Shown here: piece after piece, positions 18,002-29,314 of the stretch | Layout of the letters: each line of letters opens with the position of its first letter | How positions within the stretch are numbered: position 1 is the first letter of the stretch | Assembly: GCA_963765585.1 (NCBI GenBank) | Contig: CAVXXB010000021.1 | Location: forward strand, 204,758-268,757 | Source of the DNA: CAVXXB01 sp963765585 | GTDB lineage: Bacteria > Calditrichota > Calditrichia > JAJRVZ01 | Reading direction: 5' to 3' | DNA length: 64,000 nucleotides | Made by a program: the position numbers and the translations under genes | Notes under the pieces: generated by a model | The model's input: only the letters and a program-made list of their open reading frames with translations | What the model was told of the DNA's origin: nothing | Database searches by the model: none

Positions 18002-19630
18002 ATGGCAGATCTAACTGGTATTACAATCGCGCAATATAAAATCCTTCGAAAAATTGAAGGCGGCAGTATGGGGGCCGTCTACAAGGCTGAAGATTTAAGA
18101 TTAAAGCGTCTGGTTGTGATCAAATTTCTTAAACCGGAAATGGTATTGGATCAACGGGCAAAAGAACGATTTATCAGAGAAGCCCAATCTGCATCGTCAA
18201 TCGACCATCCAAATATTTGTACAATATATGAATTCAACCAGACCACAGATGGCAAATTTTATATGGTAATGCCATATTATTCTGGTGAGTCACTAAGCAG
18301 AATTCTGGAACGGGGTCCGCTTGATACGGACAGAGTAATTGAAATAAGCACTCAGTTATCTGATGCACTTGCCTCTACACATGCAAAAAATATCATACAT
18401 CGTGACATCAAACCAGCAAATATCTTTATCACCGATGATGGAATTGTTAAACTTCTGGACTTTGGCATTGCAAAACTGACGGGCAACGGACCGGAGACAA
18501 CGATTCAAAATCTGTCCGGAACGGTTTCATATATGTCTCCCGAGCAAATATCTGGTGCAACGGTAGACAATCGTACCGATCTATGGTCACTTGGTGTTCT
18601 GATTTATGAAATGCTTACAGGGAGGCGACCATTTGCCGGAGAGTACACCCAGACAATTACATATAGCATCCTTAATGATGATCCGGTGAGCGTCCTTTCG
18701 TATCGTAAAGATCTTCCCAATGAATTTGACTCTTTGATAAGAAAACTACTCGCCAAACAGGTGAGAAACAGATATCAACTGGCGCTGGATGTGAGTACGG
18801 ATTTAAAAAAACTCCGTTCGCCAGGAGAAGATTCTGCTCATGTTCGTAATGATAAAAAACCAGAGTCAATAATTAAGAAATACCCATTTGTCTTTATCCC
18901 CGGTATGATTATCATCATTCTATTTCTTCTGTATTATTTTTTGCCAAATTTGCAGAAAAATGAGTCACCTGAGCGTATTATAACCGTGCTGCCTTTGCAA
19001 AACCGGGCTGTGCAAGAGCAAGAAACTTCACTCATTGATGGCTTTGTCGAAAACTTGATCGACCAGCTGGCAACTTTTCCTCAATTTCGTGTTCGTCCCT
19101 GGGAATTCAGCCTGTCCTTTAAAAACGCTGAGGCAGATATATCAGAAATCTATGGGGATATTGGCGGGTCAATTTTTATAAACGGTTTTTACAAAACGGC
19201 GAATGATAGTTTATTTATAAATCTCGAAATGACCGATGCTGAACAGAAAGTAAATCTGTGGCGTGGAAAATTTACCGGTAAATCCTCAAATATCATATTG
19301 CTACAAAATAAGGCTATGCAAGAAATTACATCGGTTTTGCTGCCGGAATCCGGTAAAAACTATGAATTTGAGAATTTGCCGATATTATCGACACGTAGTA
19401 TGGCATATAATTATTATGTAAAAGCGAGAGGATTTTATTATCTGTATAGTTACTCAGATAACGAAAATGCCATTCAACTATATAAAAAAGCGAAAGATCT
19501 GGATAGCACGTATGCCGAAGCTGAGGCCGGTCTGGCAGATGCATATGCACAAAAAGTATTGCGCTTTGGTATGGATACTTCATGGCTTGATTCCGCACTG
19601 GTTATGAGCAATATGGCGATAAGGACATAA
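18002..19630 (+). CDS. Serine/threonine protein kinase, N-terminal part (ends at in-frame TAA)
   Basis: A Hanks-type kinase with a membrane-anchored extracytoplasmic part. The kinase domain (about 10-275) shows a degenerate glycine loop (EGGSMGAVYK), K41, catalytic HRDIKPANI, DFGIAKL and SYMSPEQ. A single membrane helix lies near 293-315 (FVFIPGMIIIILFLLYYFLP). After it comes a TolB-N-like domain (ITVLPLQNR) and the start of TPR repeats. The frame stops at TAA 19628-19630 in the middle of a TPR array, and the same frame continues with TPRs to 20509. The kinase itself is intact and may still act; the full-length product is interrupted. Confidence 0.88.
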   Translation: MADLTGITIAQYKILRKIEGGSMGAVYKAEDLRLKRLVVIKFLKPEMVLDQRAKERFIREAQSASSIDHPNICTIYEFNQTTDGKFYMVMPYYSGESLSRILERGPLDTDRVIEISTQLSDALASTHAKNIIHRDIKPANIFITDDGIVKLLDFGIAKLTGNGPETTIQNLSGTVSYMSPEQISGATVDNRTDLWSLGVLIYEMLTGRRPFAGEYTQTITYSILNDDPVSVLSYRKDLPNEFDSLIRKLLAKQVRNRYQLALDVSTDLKKLRSPGEDSAHVRNDKKPESIIKKYPFVFIPGMIIIILFLLYYFLPNLQKNESPERIITVLPLQNRAVQEQETSLIDGFVENLIDQLATFPQFRVRPWEFSLSFKNAEADISEIYGDIGGSIFINGFYKTANDSLFINLEMTDAEQKVNLWRGKFTGKSSNIILLQNKAMQEITSVLLPESGKNYEFENLPILSTRSMAYNYYVKARGFYYLYSYSDNENAIQLYKKAKDLDSTYAEAEAGLADAYAQKVLRFGMDTSWLDSALVMSNMAIRT

Positions 19631-20509
19631 CCCCGCCTGGCTGAAGCATATAAGGCCAAGGCGCTGGTATATTTTAGCCGCAGCTGGTTTAGAGAGTCAA
19701 TTGCACTCAACGAAAAAGCGCTAGAAATGAACAGGAGTCATGCCCCGGCGATGGCAAACCTGGGTTGGGCCTACCTGCAAACGGGTAACTTGCCGGAAGC
19801 CATGAAAAATTTGCAGGCGGCATATCGTTTGTATCCCACAAATCCCGCCATTCTTACCGGAATTGGATTTATCTACCTGATATTGGGTGTCGATTCTGAT
19901 GCAGAAAACTGGTTGAACCATGCGTATACCCTGCAACCCGATTATCAACCCAATCCCGGATTATTAATATTGCTACAAACGATGATCCATGGATCGGATT
20001 CAACTGATACAGATCTTTTTACCGGAATAACCGACCCAGCCTATATCACGCAAATGGGCGATATATATTTTAAGCAGGGAAATTTATCAGAAGCCGCCAG
20101 GAAGTATTTAAGAGTTATGGATATTAATCCACAGAGCTGGCATCCTTTTACCGGGATAAATATTTCGACCAGCACCGGTGCCATATTTAAACTAATGGGT
20201 GAAGATGATTATCAAACACTCTTCGAGCTCAGCCGGCAGCAAAACCGGGTCGCACAAGAACAGGGCAGTGAATGGTGGGGAATCGATTATGATATGGCCG
20301 CAGTTTCATGCGCCTCCGGAAATATGCAGGAAGCAATGCAATTTTTAAACAGTGCAGTTGAAAAAGGATTTCGTTTTTCCCGCTATTTAGAATCAGATCC
20401 ACATTTTGCCCCAATGAGAGAGAATGATGAATTTATACAACTTATTCAGCAATTGCAGATAATAAATAAATCATACTATGATGAATTATCATCTGATCTA
20501 CAAAATTAA
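19631..20509 (+). pseudogene. TPR-repeat continuation of the kinase gene after an in-frame stop
   Basis: The same reading frame as the kinase continues immediately after the TAA: PRLAEAYKAKALVYFSRSW, then further TPR motifs (APAMANLGWAYLQTGNLPEA, NPAILTGIGFIYLILG) to 20509. An internal ATG exists at 19727, but no ribosome site marks it as a separate gene. One base change would restore a single kinase-TPR protein of about 835 residues, so this is a nonsense mutation, a recoded stop or a base-call error. TPRs here would bind partner proteins outside the membrane. Confidence 0.75.
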
Positions 20510-20592
20510 AAACCTCTTTTCTATCATATTATCCTTCCTTAAATTGCTTAACTTGAACTATTTATAACCACTAAGGCACAAAGACACAAAGT

Positions 20593-20709
20593 TATAATAA
20601 ATAATTGAATTTCGTCACCCTGAATTCATTTCAGGGTCTATTTAAAGGATTCTGAAACAAGTTCAGAATGACTTTCAGGCAATAAAAGCATTTTTACAGA
20701 AGCCTCAAT
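20593..20709. mobile_element. MITE-like element, second copy (reverse orientation)
   Basis: The reverse complement of the element at 11691-11825: CACCCTGAATTCATTTCAGGG, TCTATTTAAAGGATTC, then CTGAAACAAGTTCAGAATGAC and an end ACAGAAGCCTCAATT. Its right end supplies the last bases and the TGA stop of the hybrid-sensor gene read on the minus strand, so it probably inserted at or truncated that gene's 3' end. Confidence 0.65.
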
Positions 20710-21925
20710 TTAACTCATTTGGACTCAGTAAGATTTCTTTAATATAATGCTCTTTTAATTTTTGTCTTTGATGGATCAAATTCTTTATTCTACTTAGTAA
20801 CTCAGCGGCAAGAAAAGGCTTGATAAGATAGTCATCCGCGCCTGTTTCCAGTCCTTCGATTTTATCTTCGGGTTCCGCTCGTGCTGTGAGTAATATAACC
20901 GGAATATGATCAGTACAATCATTGACCTTCAGTTTTTTACAAAGTGTATAGCCATCCATCTCAGGCATCATGATGTCGCTGATAATCAAATCGGGGATAG
21001 AATTAACAGCCGTTTTAAATCCTTCTTTACCATTTGAGGCAGTTATAATTTTGTATTCTGTATCTAAATGATCTTTCAGATATGCCCGCATATCCGGATT
21101 ATCCTCAACAATCAATATATAGGGTCTATCTTTTTTGTCGATTGATGTTCTCGAATCGTGACTAGCAGGTTCGATACCAAACTCTGGGATCGTTTGAATT
21201 TGAACTTCTCTGGATTTAATTTCCTGTAAATCTGAATCTGGAATTACGAATTTGGGAGATTTAGATTTTTTTCGATTTAAAGGCAGAAAGATAACAAAAG
21301 TGGTACCTTTATTTATTTTGCTTTCTACAGTAATGCGGCCGTGATGAAGTTCGACTAATTCCTTTACCAGGGCCAGACCCAGACCTGTTCCCTCTTTATT
21401 TGTTTGTGTATCATTTACCTGGTAATACCGGTTAAATATTTTCGTAAGGAGAGCAGAAGGAATCCCACACCCGGTATCACTGACCCTTATTTGTACATAA
21501 TCCTGTTTTTTTTTGGCATTGTTCTGCTCAGGCATTTTAAACTTATCAGAATGTGAATTAATAATAGAAATCTCCACAAGGATTGATCCTCCTCGTTCTG
21601 TGAATTTTATACTGTTCGATAAGAGATTGTAAAGGATCTCTTCGAATTTATCCCGGTCAATGAAACATGATATCGCCGGGATCTCTGCCCTGAATTTGAT
21701 TTGTATTCCCTTTTGCTCAGCCAGAGATGTGAAAGACTGAACATATTGTCTGACTAATCTGGCAATATCTGTTTTCACCAAATGTAATCTCATTTCCCCG
21801 GCAGCCAGTTTGGAGAGATCGAGTAGTTGGTTTATCAATCGCTGCAGCCGCCTCGCATTCCTCTGGATTATGGTCAGACTCACTGCGAATATTCTGGGTC
21901 GGGAATTTTGATAATATTTTATCAA
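20705..21925 (-). pseudogene. Hybrid sensor fragment: HisKA/HATPase and receiver domains
   Basis: The C-terminal part of a broken hybrid two-component sensor. The real sequence starts near SLTIIQRNARRLQRLINQLL (end of HisKA); upstream residues are out of frame. The HATPase has YNLLSNSIKFT, VSDTGCGIP and GTGLGLALVKE. A receiver follows with VEDNPDMRAYL and phospho-acceptor in DLIISDIMMPEMDG. The protein stops at LSPNELN with no AraC-type HTH, unlike classical HTCS proteins, and the stop lies in the MITE-like element. The output domain appears lost. Confidence 0.85.
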
Positions 21926-23264
21926 CCAGACCCAATATTAAGGTGAGTGGGGTACGAAATTCATGAGATATATTTGTGAAAAAGTTTGTCTTTATACGAT
22001 CTAATTCCTGCAATTTTAAAAAGTGGGCATGTTCAAGAGCAATCTTGTTTTTTAACCTCTGTCGTTTTAAATCATAAATTCTTACGAAATAAACCAGGCA
22101 AGCACTTACTAAAAAATAGATGAGATATGCCCACCAGGTTTGCCATGGCGGTTGAGTAATAATGATTCTTAATGATGCATTTTGTGTATTCCAAAAGCCA
22201 TGACTGTTTATTGATCTCACCTGAAAGTCATATTCACCGGGGTCTAAATTTGTATAGGTTGCTGTATTCATATCTGTATGAATCCAGTCGTTGTCCAGGC
22301 CTGATAGTTTGTAAACGTAACGATGCTTAGATGAGGCAACATAGTCAAGCACGGTAAAATTTATTGTAAAAAAATTATGATTATGGGGAATGGTAATGAT
22401 GTTCTTCTCAATTATGCTGCTATCCAGACTGGTTGATTTATTTTGAATGTTGAATTTTGTTATAACAATTGGCAGTGTAATATTATTGTTGACAATGCTA
22501 TCGGGGTGGAAGAATGTAATTCCATTTTTTCCGGCAAAGTACATGTAGCCGTTAGTATCTGTGGCACACACATTCTCCTCGGCGAAATTATTATTGATCC
22601 CATCATCTATACCAAAATTATAAAAGCGAAGGGCGTTTGTATTGAATTTCGAAATTTCTGTATGACTGCTAAGCCATAGATTGCCGTTATTATCTTCAAG
22701 AATACCGCTAATATAATTGTAATTTAAACCATCCTTAGTGTTATATAACTGGAATCGATTCGTTTTTGTATCAAATCTGTTCAGTCCGTTTGTTGTTCCA
22801 ATCCAGATTTGCCCGGATCGACTTTCGTATATTGAAGTGACCACATTATCGCTTAAGCTGTATTTGTCACTATTTGATTTTTTAAATGCTTTAAATATAT
22901 TTAATTCACGGTCAAATTTGAATAATCCGTCACCATAGGTGGCAATCCACAAATTTCGCTCACTATCTTCATAGAACATACTGATGTACTCATTACTCAG
23001 CCCCATGGCTTCGCGGCTTTCTTTTGTATGTCTTATTATTTTGCCGGTGGAAACATCCAGAATATTAAGTTTCCCGCGAAATGTCTGGATCCAGATTTTG
23101 TCATAAGAGTCCGGTATGATACAATCTAAATTATTACTACTCAGACTATTTTCATCGTGTTCAGAATATTTAAAGTATGAAGTATCTTTTTGCTGTTTGT
23201 TAATCCTGATTAATCCGTGTTTCCTGGTAGCGATCCACAGATCTCCGTCATTACCACGATGCAT
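21717..23264 (-). pseudogene. Hybrid sensor fragment: reg_prop repeats, Y_Y_Y domain, TM and HisKA start
   Basis: The middle of the same gene. Several two-component propeller repeats (DLWIATRKHGLIRI, QIWIGTTNGLNRFD, NLWLSSHTEISKF) lead to a Y_Y_Y domain (YVYKLSGLDNDWIHTD), a membrane helix (AYLIYFLVSACLVYFVRIY) and the HisKA histidine in FFTNISHEFRTPL. The frame is lost near 21890, just after LGLVDKILSKFP. The open frame extends upstream of 23264 to about 23510 (FIDEDNTLWLSTRHGQF). Confidence 0.85.
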
Positions 23265-23472
23265 ATCTGATATTTGATATCCCCGGATTGGTGAGATTCC
23301 CTTTTTATTTTTTTTTCTATGGAACTTATTACTGATAGATTCTGAAGAGAGGAAACTATGCAGCCGGCCATTTCCGGTTTTATATTTAAACTGACCGTGT
23401 CTTGTAGAAAGCCAAAGTGTATTATCTTCGTCAATAAATAAGGCTTTAAAATATTTTTGTTGTGGGTGCGAA

Positions 23473-24255
23473 TTAGCCTGTCGCGGATAAAATAATGTGA
23501 AACTTATTACGGAGCCTTATTGAAGTAAGTAATCCCTTCATCACGGGTACCACCCAATGTGTTCCCTGTCGATCAAGGAAGGCTGTCATTGTACGGTCAC
23601 TGATAATGCTAAACGGATCCTTGGAATCATGGACATTGGGTGTGAATATTTTTTTGACTGGATTATATTCCGTCAGACCGAAACCGCTGGTTGCAAGCCA
23701 TATGTTATCTTTACGGTCAAAATAGAGTTTGAATATAATTTTAGGAATATCGGATTTGTTCGATTGGTTTTGATCATCAAAAAAAGAAAACACACTGCGG
23801 TTGGAATCCAGATTAATTAATCCGCCTCTGGTCCCTATCCACAATGTTCTACTTTTATCTTCAATAATTGAATAGATGGTATTGTAATTGATCTTATCGG
23901 GATCAGGGTAAATACGTTTGATTGTATTCTTCTCCAGATTAAAGCAATTTAACCCTGCTTCTGTACCTACCCATAGCAATCCGCTGCGATCCTGGAAGAT
24001 TGCATATACATTGTTCTGACTTAAGCTTTGATGGTCATCCGGGTTGTGTGTGAATCTTATTATTTTTTGTGTTTTATCATTAATGCAATTCAAACCACCA
24101 TTATATGTACCTATCCATATATTCCCATTGTTATCTTCAGATATAACATTAATGGTTCCATAACTTATCTTATTTTTGTTAGCGGGGTCGTGTTCATACC
24201 GGACAAATGACTCGTGTTCCCTGACAAATAGATTCAAGCCATCTATTGTCCCCAC
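23473..24255 (-). pseudogene. Hybrid sensor fragment: reg_prop propeller repeats
   Basis: Five or six propeller blades of the periplasmic sensor, each with the W(V/I)GT..GL pattern: NIWIGTYNGGLN, LLWVGTEAGLNCF, TLWIGTRGGLINL, NIWLATSGFGL. A lost base near 23545 (TGG GTG GTA where GTG GGT ACC is expected) throws the frame before the last blade. The blades form a ligand-sensing ring outside the membrane in intact homologues. Confidence 0.8.
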
Positions 24256-24556
24256 CCAAAGTCTGCCATTTGGGAATATTCAAATAGTGAGCGAACAGTT
24301 GAGGGAAAGAGATGATGGAATCCCCGGGGATATTTTTAAAAATCGTACATGAAGTCCCGTCATATCTGTTCAATCCATCCATAGTCCCGAACCAAATGAA
24401 TCCACGATGATCCTGGATAATCGCACATACACGATTATTGGAAAGTCCTTCCCTGGTGGTCAGGTGATTGAATCTGATGTCTGAATGTTGTGAAAAAACT
24501 TCAGCGGGACCAATAATGAAAAGCGTAAGGAAAATGAGTAAAATGATGTTTCTCAT
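24194..24556 (-). pseudogene. Hybrid sensor fragment: signal peptide and first propeller blade
   Basis: The N-terminus of the broken sensor: signal peptide (MRNIILLIFLTLFIIGPAEVFS-Q), then HLTTREGLSNNRVCAIIQDH and FIWFGTMDGLNRYDG, the standard opening of HTCS proteins. Between about 24305 and 24270 the frame wanders; another frame gives STVRSLFEY and then NGRLWVGTIDGLN, so at least two indels lie here. Confidence 0.8.
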
Positions 24557-24859
24557 GATGTGAAACCATCAATATAAAAATAGCATAGTATGTAAAATAA
24601 ACTTCCGGACTGTTGTATATTCAGATAATAAATCAGAAGAGTTGTAATTGCTCAGTGACGAAACATAGAAAAGATAATTTAATATTTTCAGCTGTTCAAG
24701 GATAATGTTAATAAAAGATATTCCAAATAGTGATTTAAAGGAGGATGGTTATGTAAAAAAAATGTACATGCATATTATTAATTTTTTATATTGATGTTGT
24801 TTATTTTTTGTGGCAGGGGTTTGGGCATGTTGATCTCCACTAAATATTAAGGACTGGGT
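24557..24859. other. Intergenic region with a start-stop remnant
   Basis: No intact gene. At 24737-24744 a strong Shine-Dalgarno (AAAGGAGG) precedes ATG 24751, whose second codon is TAA. Reading on past that stop gives KKCTCILLIFYIDVVYFLW, which looks like a signal peptide or membrane start, so this is probably the remnant of a small envelope gene. The promoter for the dipeptidyl-peptidase gene may also lie here. Confidence 0.45.
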
Positions 24860-27048
24860 ATGGCAAAGCAAATTACATTTTGTTATGGACTATTCATACT
24901 AATATTCTCAATCACATTATCAATTAATGAGAAAAATTGAATCTTACATATGACCAGGTTTTTAACCGGGCGGAACCAAAGGTTTTTAAAAGTTTGCCAA
25001 GCATAAAAGGCTGGCTTGATGATTCACATTATCTGGAATCACGCACTGATCCAGAATCCAAATTGACAAAATTAATAAAGATCCGTGCTGCAGATGGCGC
25101 AGAATCTGTATTTATTGATTATAGTAGTTTTGATGCCGATTTTCCTGAGGACCTGAAACCCGATGCTCATATTACCAGGACGAATGACTACTCCTTATTT
25201 CTGTACCGCTATGGTACCGATCTGTATTTTTATAATCTTGATAATAAAGAATTTAAACAGTTAACAGCAATTGAGGGAAAAGAAGAAAATGCGACTTTTT
25301 CGCCGGACCGGAAATGGGTTGCATTTACCCGCAATAATAATCTATTTGTGTCAGATCTGACGACCGGTTTGGAGACCCAGTTAACAAACGATGGTACTGA
25401 TCTGATTTATAATGGGAAGGCCTCCTGGGTATATTACGAAGAAATTCTGGGACGAAGATCGAGGTATAAGGCATTTTGGTGGTCACCAAACAGTAATAAA
25501 ATTGCCTTTCTAAGATTTGATGACACCAATGTGCCCGAATTTACTCTGGTCAGTGCCGAAGGCCAGCATGGCCGCGTTGAAACCCAACGTTATCCCAAGG
25601 CCGGAGATCCTTTACCCGGAGTGCGTCTCGGCATTGTTGATGTCAACTCGCAGAAAATTTCCTGGGTAAACCGCCATGTCATTTTTGATGAATATATTGC
25701 ATGGCCTATATGGTCTACAGACGGCAAACACCTTTATTATCAGTGGAGCAACCGTGATCAGAACCAGCTAAAGATTTTTAAAACCTCCGTTGAGACAGAA
25801 GAATCAAAACAAGTTTATGAAGAAACTCAGAAGTCCTGGGTTGGATTTTTTAGTGATGTGACAATGTTGCCCGATGGTTCCGGATATTTATTGCGATCCG
25901 ATAAAGATGGATGGCATAATCTGTATCGTTTTAATATGGAGGGTGAACTGATCAATAAAGTGACAAGCGGAAAAATGACGGTTAATAAAATTCTGTTTCT
26001 GGATATGAAAAAAAACCGGGTATTTTTTGCAGGATGGAAGGATCACTCCAGTGAAAGCCATCTCTTTAAAGTAAACCTGGATGGTACTGGCCTTGAAAAA
26101 ATCACGAGGATTCCAGGTTCTCACTCCTGTGAAATTGCACCGGGCGGCAAGTATTTTTATGATTCTTATAGCAATCTGGTTCAACCGGAAAAGCGGGATC
26201 TGTTATACACTGATGGACGGTTGATCCGAAATATTGGTGATAAGACACTTGCTGAAACAGATAAATATAATATGGCAAATGTAGAATATTTTGAAATACC
26301 CACGAGCGATGGAATTAATCTGCCGGCAATCTGGGTGTTGCCATCTGATTTTAATCAGGATAAAAAGTATCCGATATTATTCCGTGTATATGGCGGGCCG
26401 GGAAGGTCCAGTGTCAAAAACTCATACCGCCCGCTTCGTGATTTTTATCTTGCCCAGCATGGGATTATTACCATTGCAGTTGATCACCGAGGATCCAGTC
26501 ACTTTGGAAAAACGGGCAAAGAATATATGTACCGGAATCTTGGCAAGTACGAAGTCGACGATTTAACAGAGGCCGTAAATTGGCTGAAACAAAAGCCATT
26601 TATCGACAGTACCCGGATTGGCATTACCGGGGGAAGTTACGGTGGATATGTGGTATGTATGGCACTCACTTATGGTGCGGACTATTTTACACATGGTATT
26701 GCAGATTATTCAGTCACAGACTGGCAGCTATACGATGCCACATATACGGAAAGATTTATGGATCACCCGCTTGATAATCCCGAGGGATATCTGCAGTCAT
26801 CTGCCCTGACGCATGCTGAGAAATACAAAGGGCAGCTGATGTTGACACATGGCACAATGGACGATAATGTCCATATGCAGAATACGATTCAACTGGTGGA
26901 TAAACTGACCAATATGGATAAAGATTTTGAACTTGTTTTGATACCGGATTCGCGACATGGTACCAGCTGGTTAAAGAGAAAGTTTGCGACCAGGAAAAAA
27001 ATAAATTTCTGGTTCAGAAATCTTCTGGATATGGAAATTCCTGATTAG
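24860..27048 (+). CDS. Dipeptidyl-peptidase IV-type serine peptidase (S9), frameshift after signal peptide
   Basis: A secreted prolyl-oligopeptidase-family enzyme of about 729 residues. ATG 24860, with AAGGA upstream, encodes a signal peptide (MAKQITFCYGLFILIFSITL) that runs into TGA at 24938. The body is open one frame over from TTG 24937 (NLTYDQVFNR) to 27048. One extra A in the A-run at 24932-24936 would join them. The body has the DPP IV beta-propeller with the KASWVYYEEILGR segment, then an alpha/beta-hydrolase with nucleophile in GGSYGG, the acid in GTMDDNVH and histidine in DSRHG. It removes N-terminal X-Pro or similar dipeptides. Confidence 0.88.
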
Positions 27049-27226
27049 AGTAGCAAGTGACGAATAAATCGTGAGTTTTTATTATATGATTAATTGATTC
27101 ATTTTTGACAGGATTACATTAATTATAATTGTATTAGAATCAACAAAGAAATAATTAAATCAAGGCTTTTTGATTGTAAAAACAATCCATTTATTAATTC
27201 TCTTATCCGTCTATCCTATCCACCGC

Positions 27227-28474
27227 TTAACTAAATAATAACTTTGCATAGAAGAGGGGGTTGGCCAGTCTTTTTCTCGGAACTTCATTTGCCAGCATAC
27301 CGGCAATAATATTGCTTACCTCCGGATTATTTGCCGCCTTGCGGATAACAAAATTAAGTAGTGATTTGTTTTGTCCAATCTTTTGTAATTTTGAACTCAC
27401 TTTTAGTTCATTTCCAATTGCCGCCCAAAGATTATCTTCATATCTGGCTAAAAAATCAGCACTAAAATCATTATTTTCAATAGCTTCGATGGCGGTATTG
27501 ATGGCATATTTCCCGGAATACATGGCATTGCCAATTCCTTCGCCGGTAAAGGGATCAATCAGGCCGGCCGCATCACCCAGCAGTAAAAAACCATTGCCAA
27601 AACTTTTTCGACGCTTACTCCCAACCGGTAAATTCCAGCCAACAGGTTTTTCTTGTGGTACGGCATTCTTGAAGCGGTCTTTAAAAGAAGGGCTATGTAT
27701 GGCTGTGTCCAGTGCCTTTTTAAGATCAATATTTCGTTTTTTTATGGTGGCATGCAGCATGCCGATACCAATGTTGGCATATCCTTCCTCAATCGGGAAA
27801 ATCCAGAAGTACCCGGGAACTACCTCGTCTATATAGTGTAATTCAATCTGATCGGTCAGACCGGCAACATCCTTATAATAGCAGCGTAAGGCAACTACCC
27901 AGTGATCGGGATCATGATCATATAGATTCATTTTGCGGGATATAATGGAACTATAACCATCTGCCCCAAGGACTAATTTTGAATGGAATTCAAATTCCTC
28001 TCCAGTTTCCCGATCTTTACCTCTGACACCGGTAACAAAATTATCATTCTGAATGACATCGTTGACAGAAAAATTTTCTCTGACATCCACATCAAGAGTT
28101 TTAACTTTTTCAAACATGAAATTATCAAATATCTGGCGTCTGATGACAAAACCCTTTGGTATGTTTTTTAAACTGGTATTTCTGAGATCTATATTAAAGA
28201 AGTCATTATTGGGACTGCTGAATGTGATGGCCTGGATAAACGCTCCCGGAAGGTTTTGCACTTCATCGAGCAAGTTCATGTCGCGTAATATACCAATTGA
28301 CTTCCCGGAGAGTGCATCACCACATATTTTATCTCTGGGGAATGTATCTTTATCCAACAATAACGTTTTTAATCCACTCTTTGCGGCGTAGTGTGCGGCT
28401 GCTGTACCGGATGGACCTGCGCCAACTATAATTATATCATAGGTTTTGTTCATTGTAATCTGCCTCTGAGTCAT
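27227..28474 (-). CDS. Geranylgeranyl reductase-family FAD oxidoreductase
   Basis: A 415-residue flavoprotein with the N-terminal Rossmann FAD motif (IVGAGPSGTAAAHYA), the family motif FPRDKICGDALSGKS, and the second FAD motif LLGDAAGLIDPFTGEGIGNAM. This family reduces polyprenyl chains (menaquinone, lipids) or other alkenes. Start choice is between residue 1 and MNKTYDIII eight codons on; the latter is the more usual beginning. It stands alone, and the substrate is unknown. Confidence 0.88.
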   Translation of the reverse strand: MTQRQITMNKTYDIIIVGAGPSGTAAAHYAAKSGLKTLLLDKDTFPRDKICGDALSGKSIGILRDMNLLDEVQNLPGAFIQAITFSSPNNDFFNIDLRNTSLKNIPKGFVIRRQIFDNFMFEKVKTLDVDVRENFSVNDVIQNDNFVTGVRGKDRETGEEFEFHSKLVLGADGYSSIISRKMNLYDHDPDHWVVALRCYYKDVAGLTDQIELHYIDEVVPGYFWIFPIEEGYANIGIGMLHATIKKRNIDLKKALDTAIHSPSFKDRFKNAVPQEKPVGWNLPVGSKRRKSFGNGFLLLGDAAGLIDPFTGEGIGNAMYSGKYAINTAIEAIENNDFSADFLARYEDNLWAAIGNELKVSSKLQKIGQNKSLLNFVIRKAANNPEVSNIIAGMLANEVPRKRLANPLFYAKLLFS

Positions 28475-28950
28475 AAAAAAATTTACATCTGTTGTTAAAC
28501 TTTTATTTTAAGAATACATCAAACTAAGATAGGGAGTTAAGAATTTCGGGGAAAGTAGAAATTATAAAAAATAAATAAAGAGACGAAGGAACAAAGTGAC
28601 ATATTGACAAAATAAAAATGCATAAGGTACAAAAACACATAGGCACAGAGGCACAACGTACTTTTTACTTCAAAATTCAACATTCAAAATTTTTATTTTT
28701 TAGTCCCTTAGCCCCTGAGTCCCTGAGCGAGGCAGAGTTTGCTTCCCCTTAAAAAAGGGGGTTGTGGGGGTGTTTTTTGCCGGGCGCTCGGTACTCGGTA
28801 CTGGGTACATGCCGAATCATGAATGATCTGGTCCCGCTCTGTCGACCGCAGAGGACGTTGAGAAGACCCGGAGTACGCGGAGAAAATTAAATAACTAAAT
28901 AACTTAGCGCGCTTTGCGGTAGCCCTTCGCGTCTTAGCGGTAAAAAAATA
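28475..28950. repeat. Repeat-filled intergenic region
   Basis: No gene. It contains CACAAAGGCACAGAGGCAC-type repeats (28630-28660), a CCCCTTAAAAAAGGGGG stem at about 28745 followed by CTCGGTACTCGGTACTGGGTAC (same composite as near 31.9 and 36.1 kb), a TGGTCCCG palindrome family member, and a GTACGCGGAG...CTTTGCG...TTAGCGGT pair (28885-28945). Confidence 0.65.
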
Positions 28951-29301
28951 TCATCCTGGCGGCCACATGAGCCGGCGGCCGGAGAGCAGATGCATATGCA
29001 GATGATAAATGGTTTGCCCACCATCTTTGCCCTCATTCAGTGCCACACGAAATCCCTTTTCGCCGAATTGGTTTTTCCGGGCAATTTGACGCGCCACATC
29101 CAACATCTTTCCCAATAGCGATATATCCTCATCTTCAACGGAAGAAAGATTCTGAATATGTTTTTTGGGAACAATCAGGATGTGAGATGGTGCCTGGGGG
29201 TTTATATCGTGAAACGCTACCAGATCATCATCCTCAAAAATCATATCACTTGCGATGTTTTTATCCGCAATCTGGCAGAAGACGCAGTCTTCTCTTCCCA
29301 C
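28951..29301 (-). CDS. HIT-family (histidine triad) hydrolase
   Basis: A 116-residue HINT-like protein that hydrolyses purine nucleoside phosphoramidates or related nucleotides. It has the zinc-type start (CVFCQIADKNI), the substrate strand APSHILIVPKKHI and the triad YHLHMHLLSGR near the C-terminus. Its stop is close to the repeat block, and it is separated by 13 bases from rsmE upstream on the same strand, so the two are co-transcribed. Confidence 0.93.
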   Translation of the reverse strand: MGREDCVFCQIADKNIASDMIFEDDDLVAFHDINPQAPSHILIVPKKHIQNLSSVEDEDISLLGKMLDVARQIARKNQFGEKGFRVALNEGKDGGQTIYHLHMHLLSGRRLMWPPG

Positions 29302-29314
29302 AAAGACCTCCTTT

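Noticed and set aside
23210..23434. Separate 74-codon gene on the minus strand
   Set aside because: The true hybrid-sensor frame runs through this interval in another frame.
27261..27836. 191-codon plus-strand ORF
   Set aside because: Antisense shadow of the geranylgeranyl-reductase-family gene, which has clear FAD motifs.
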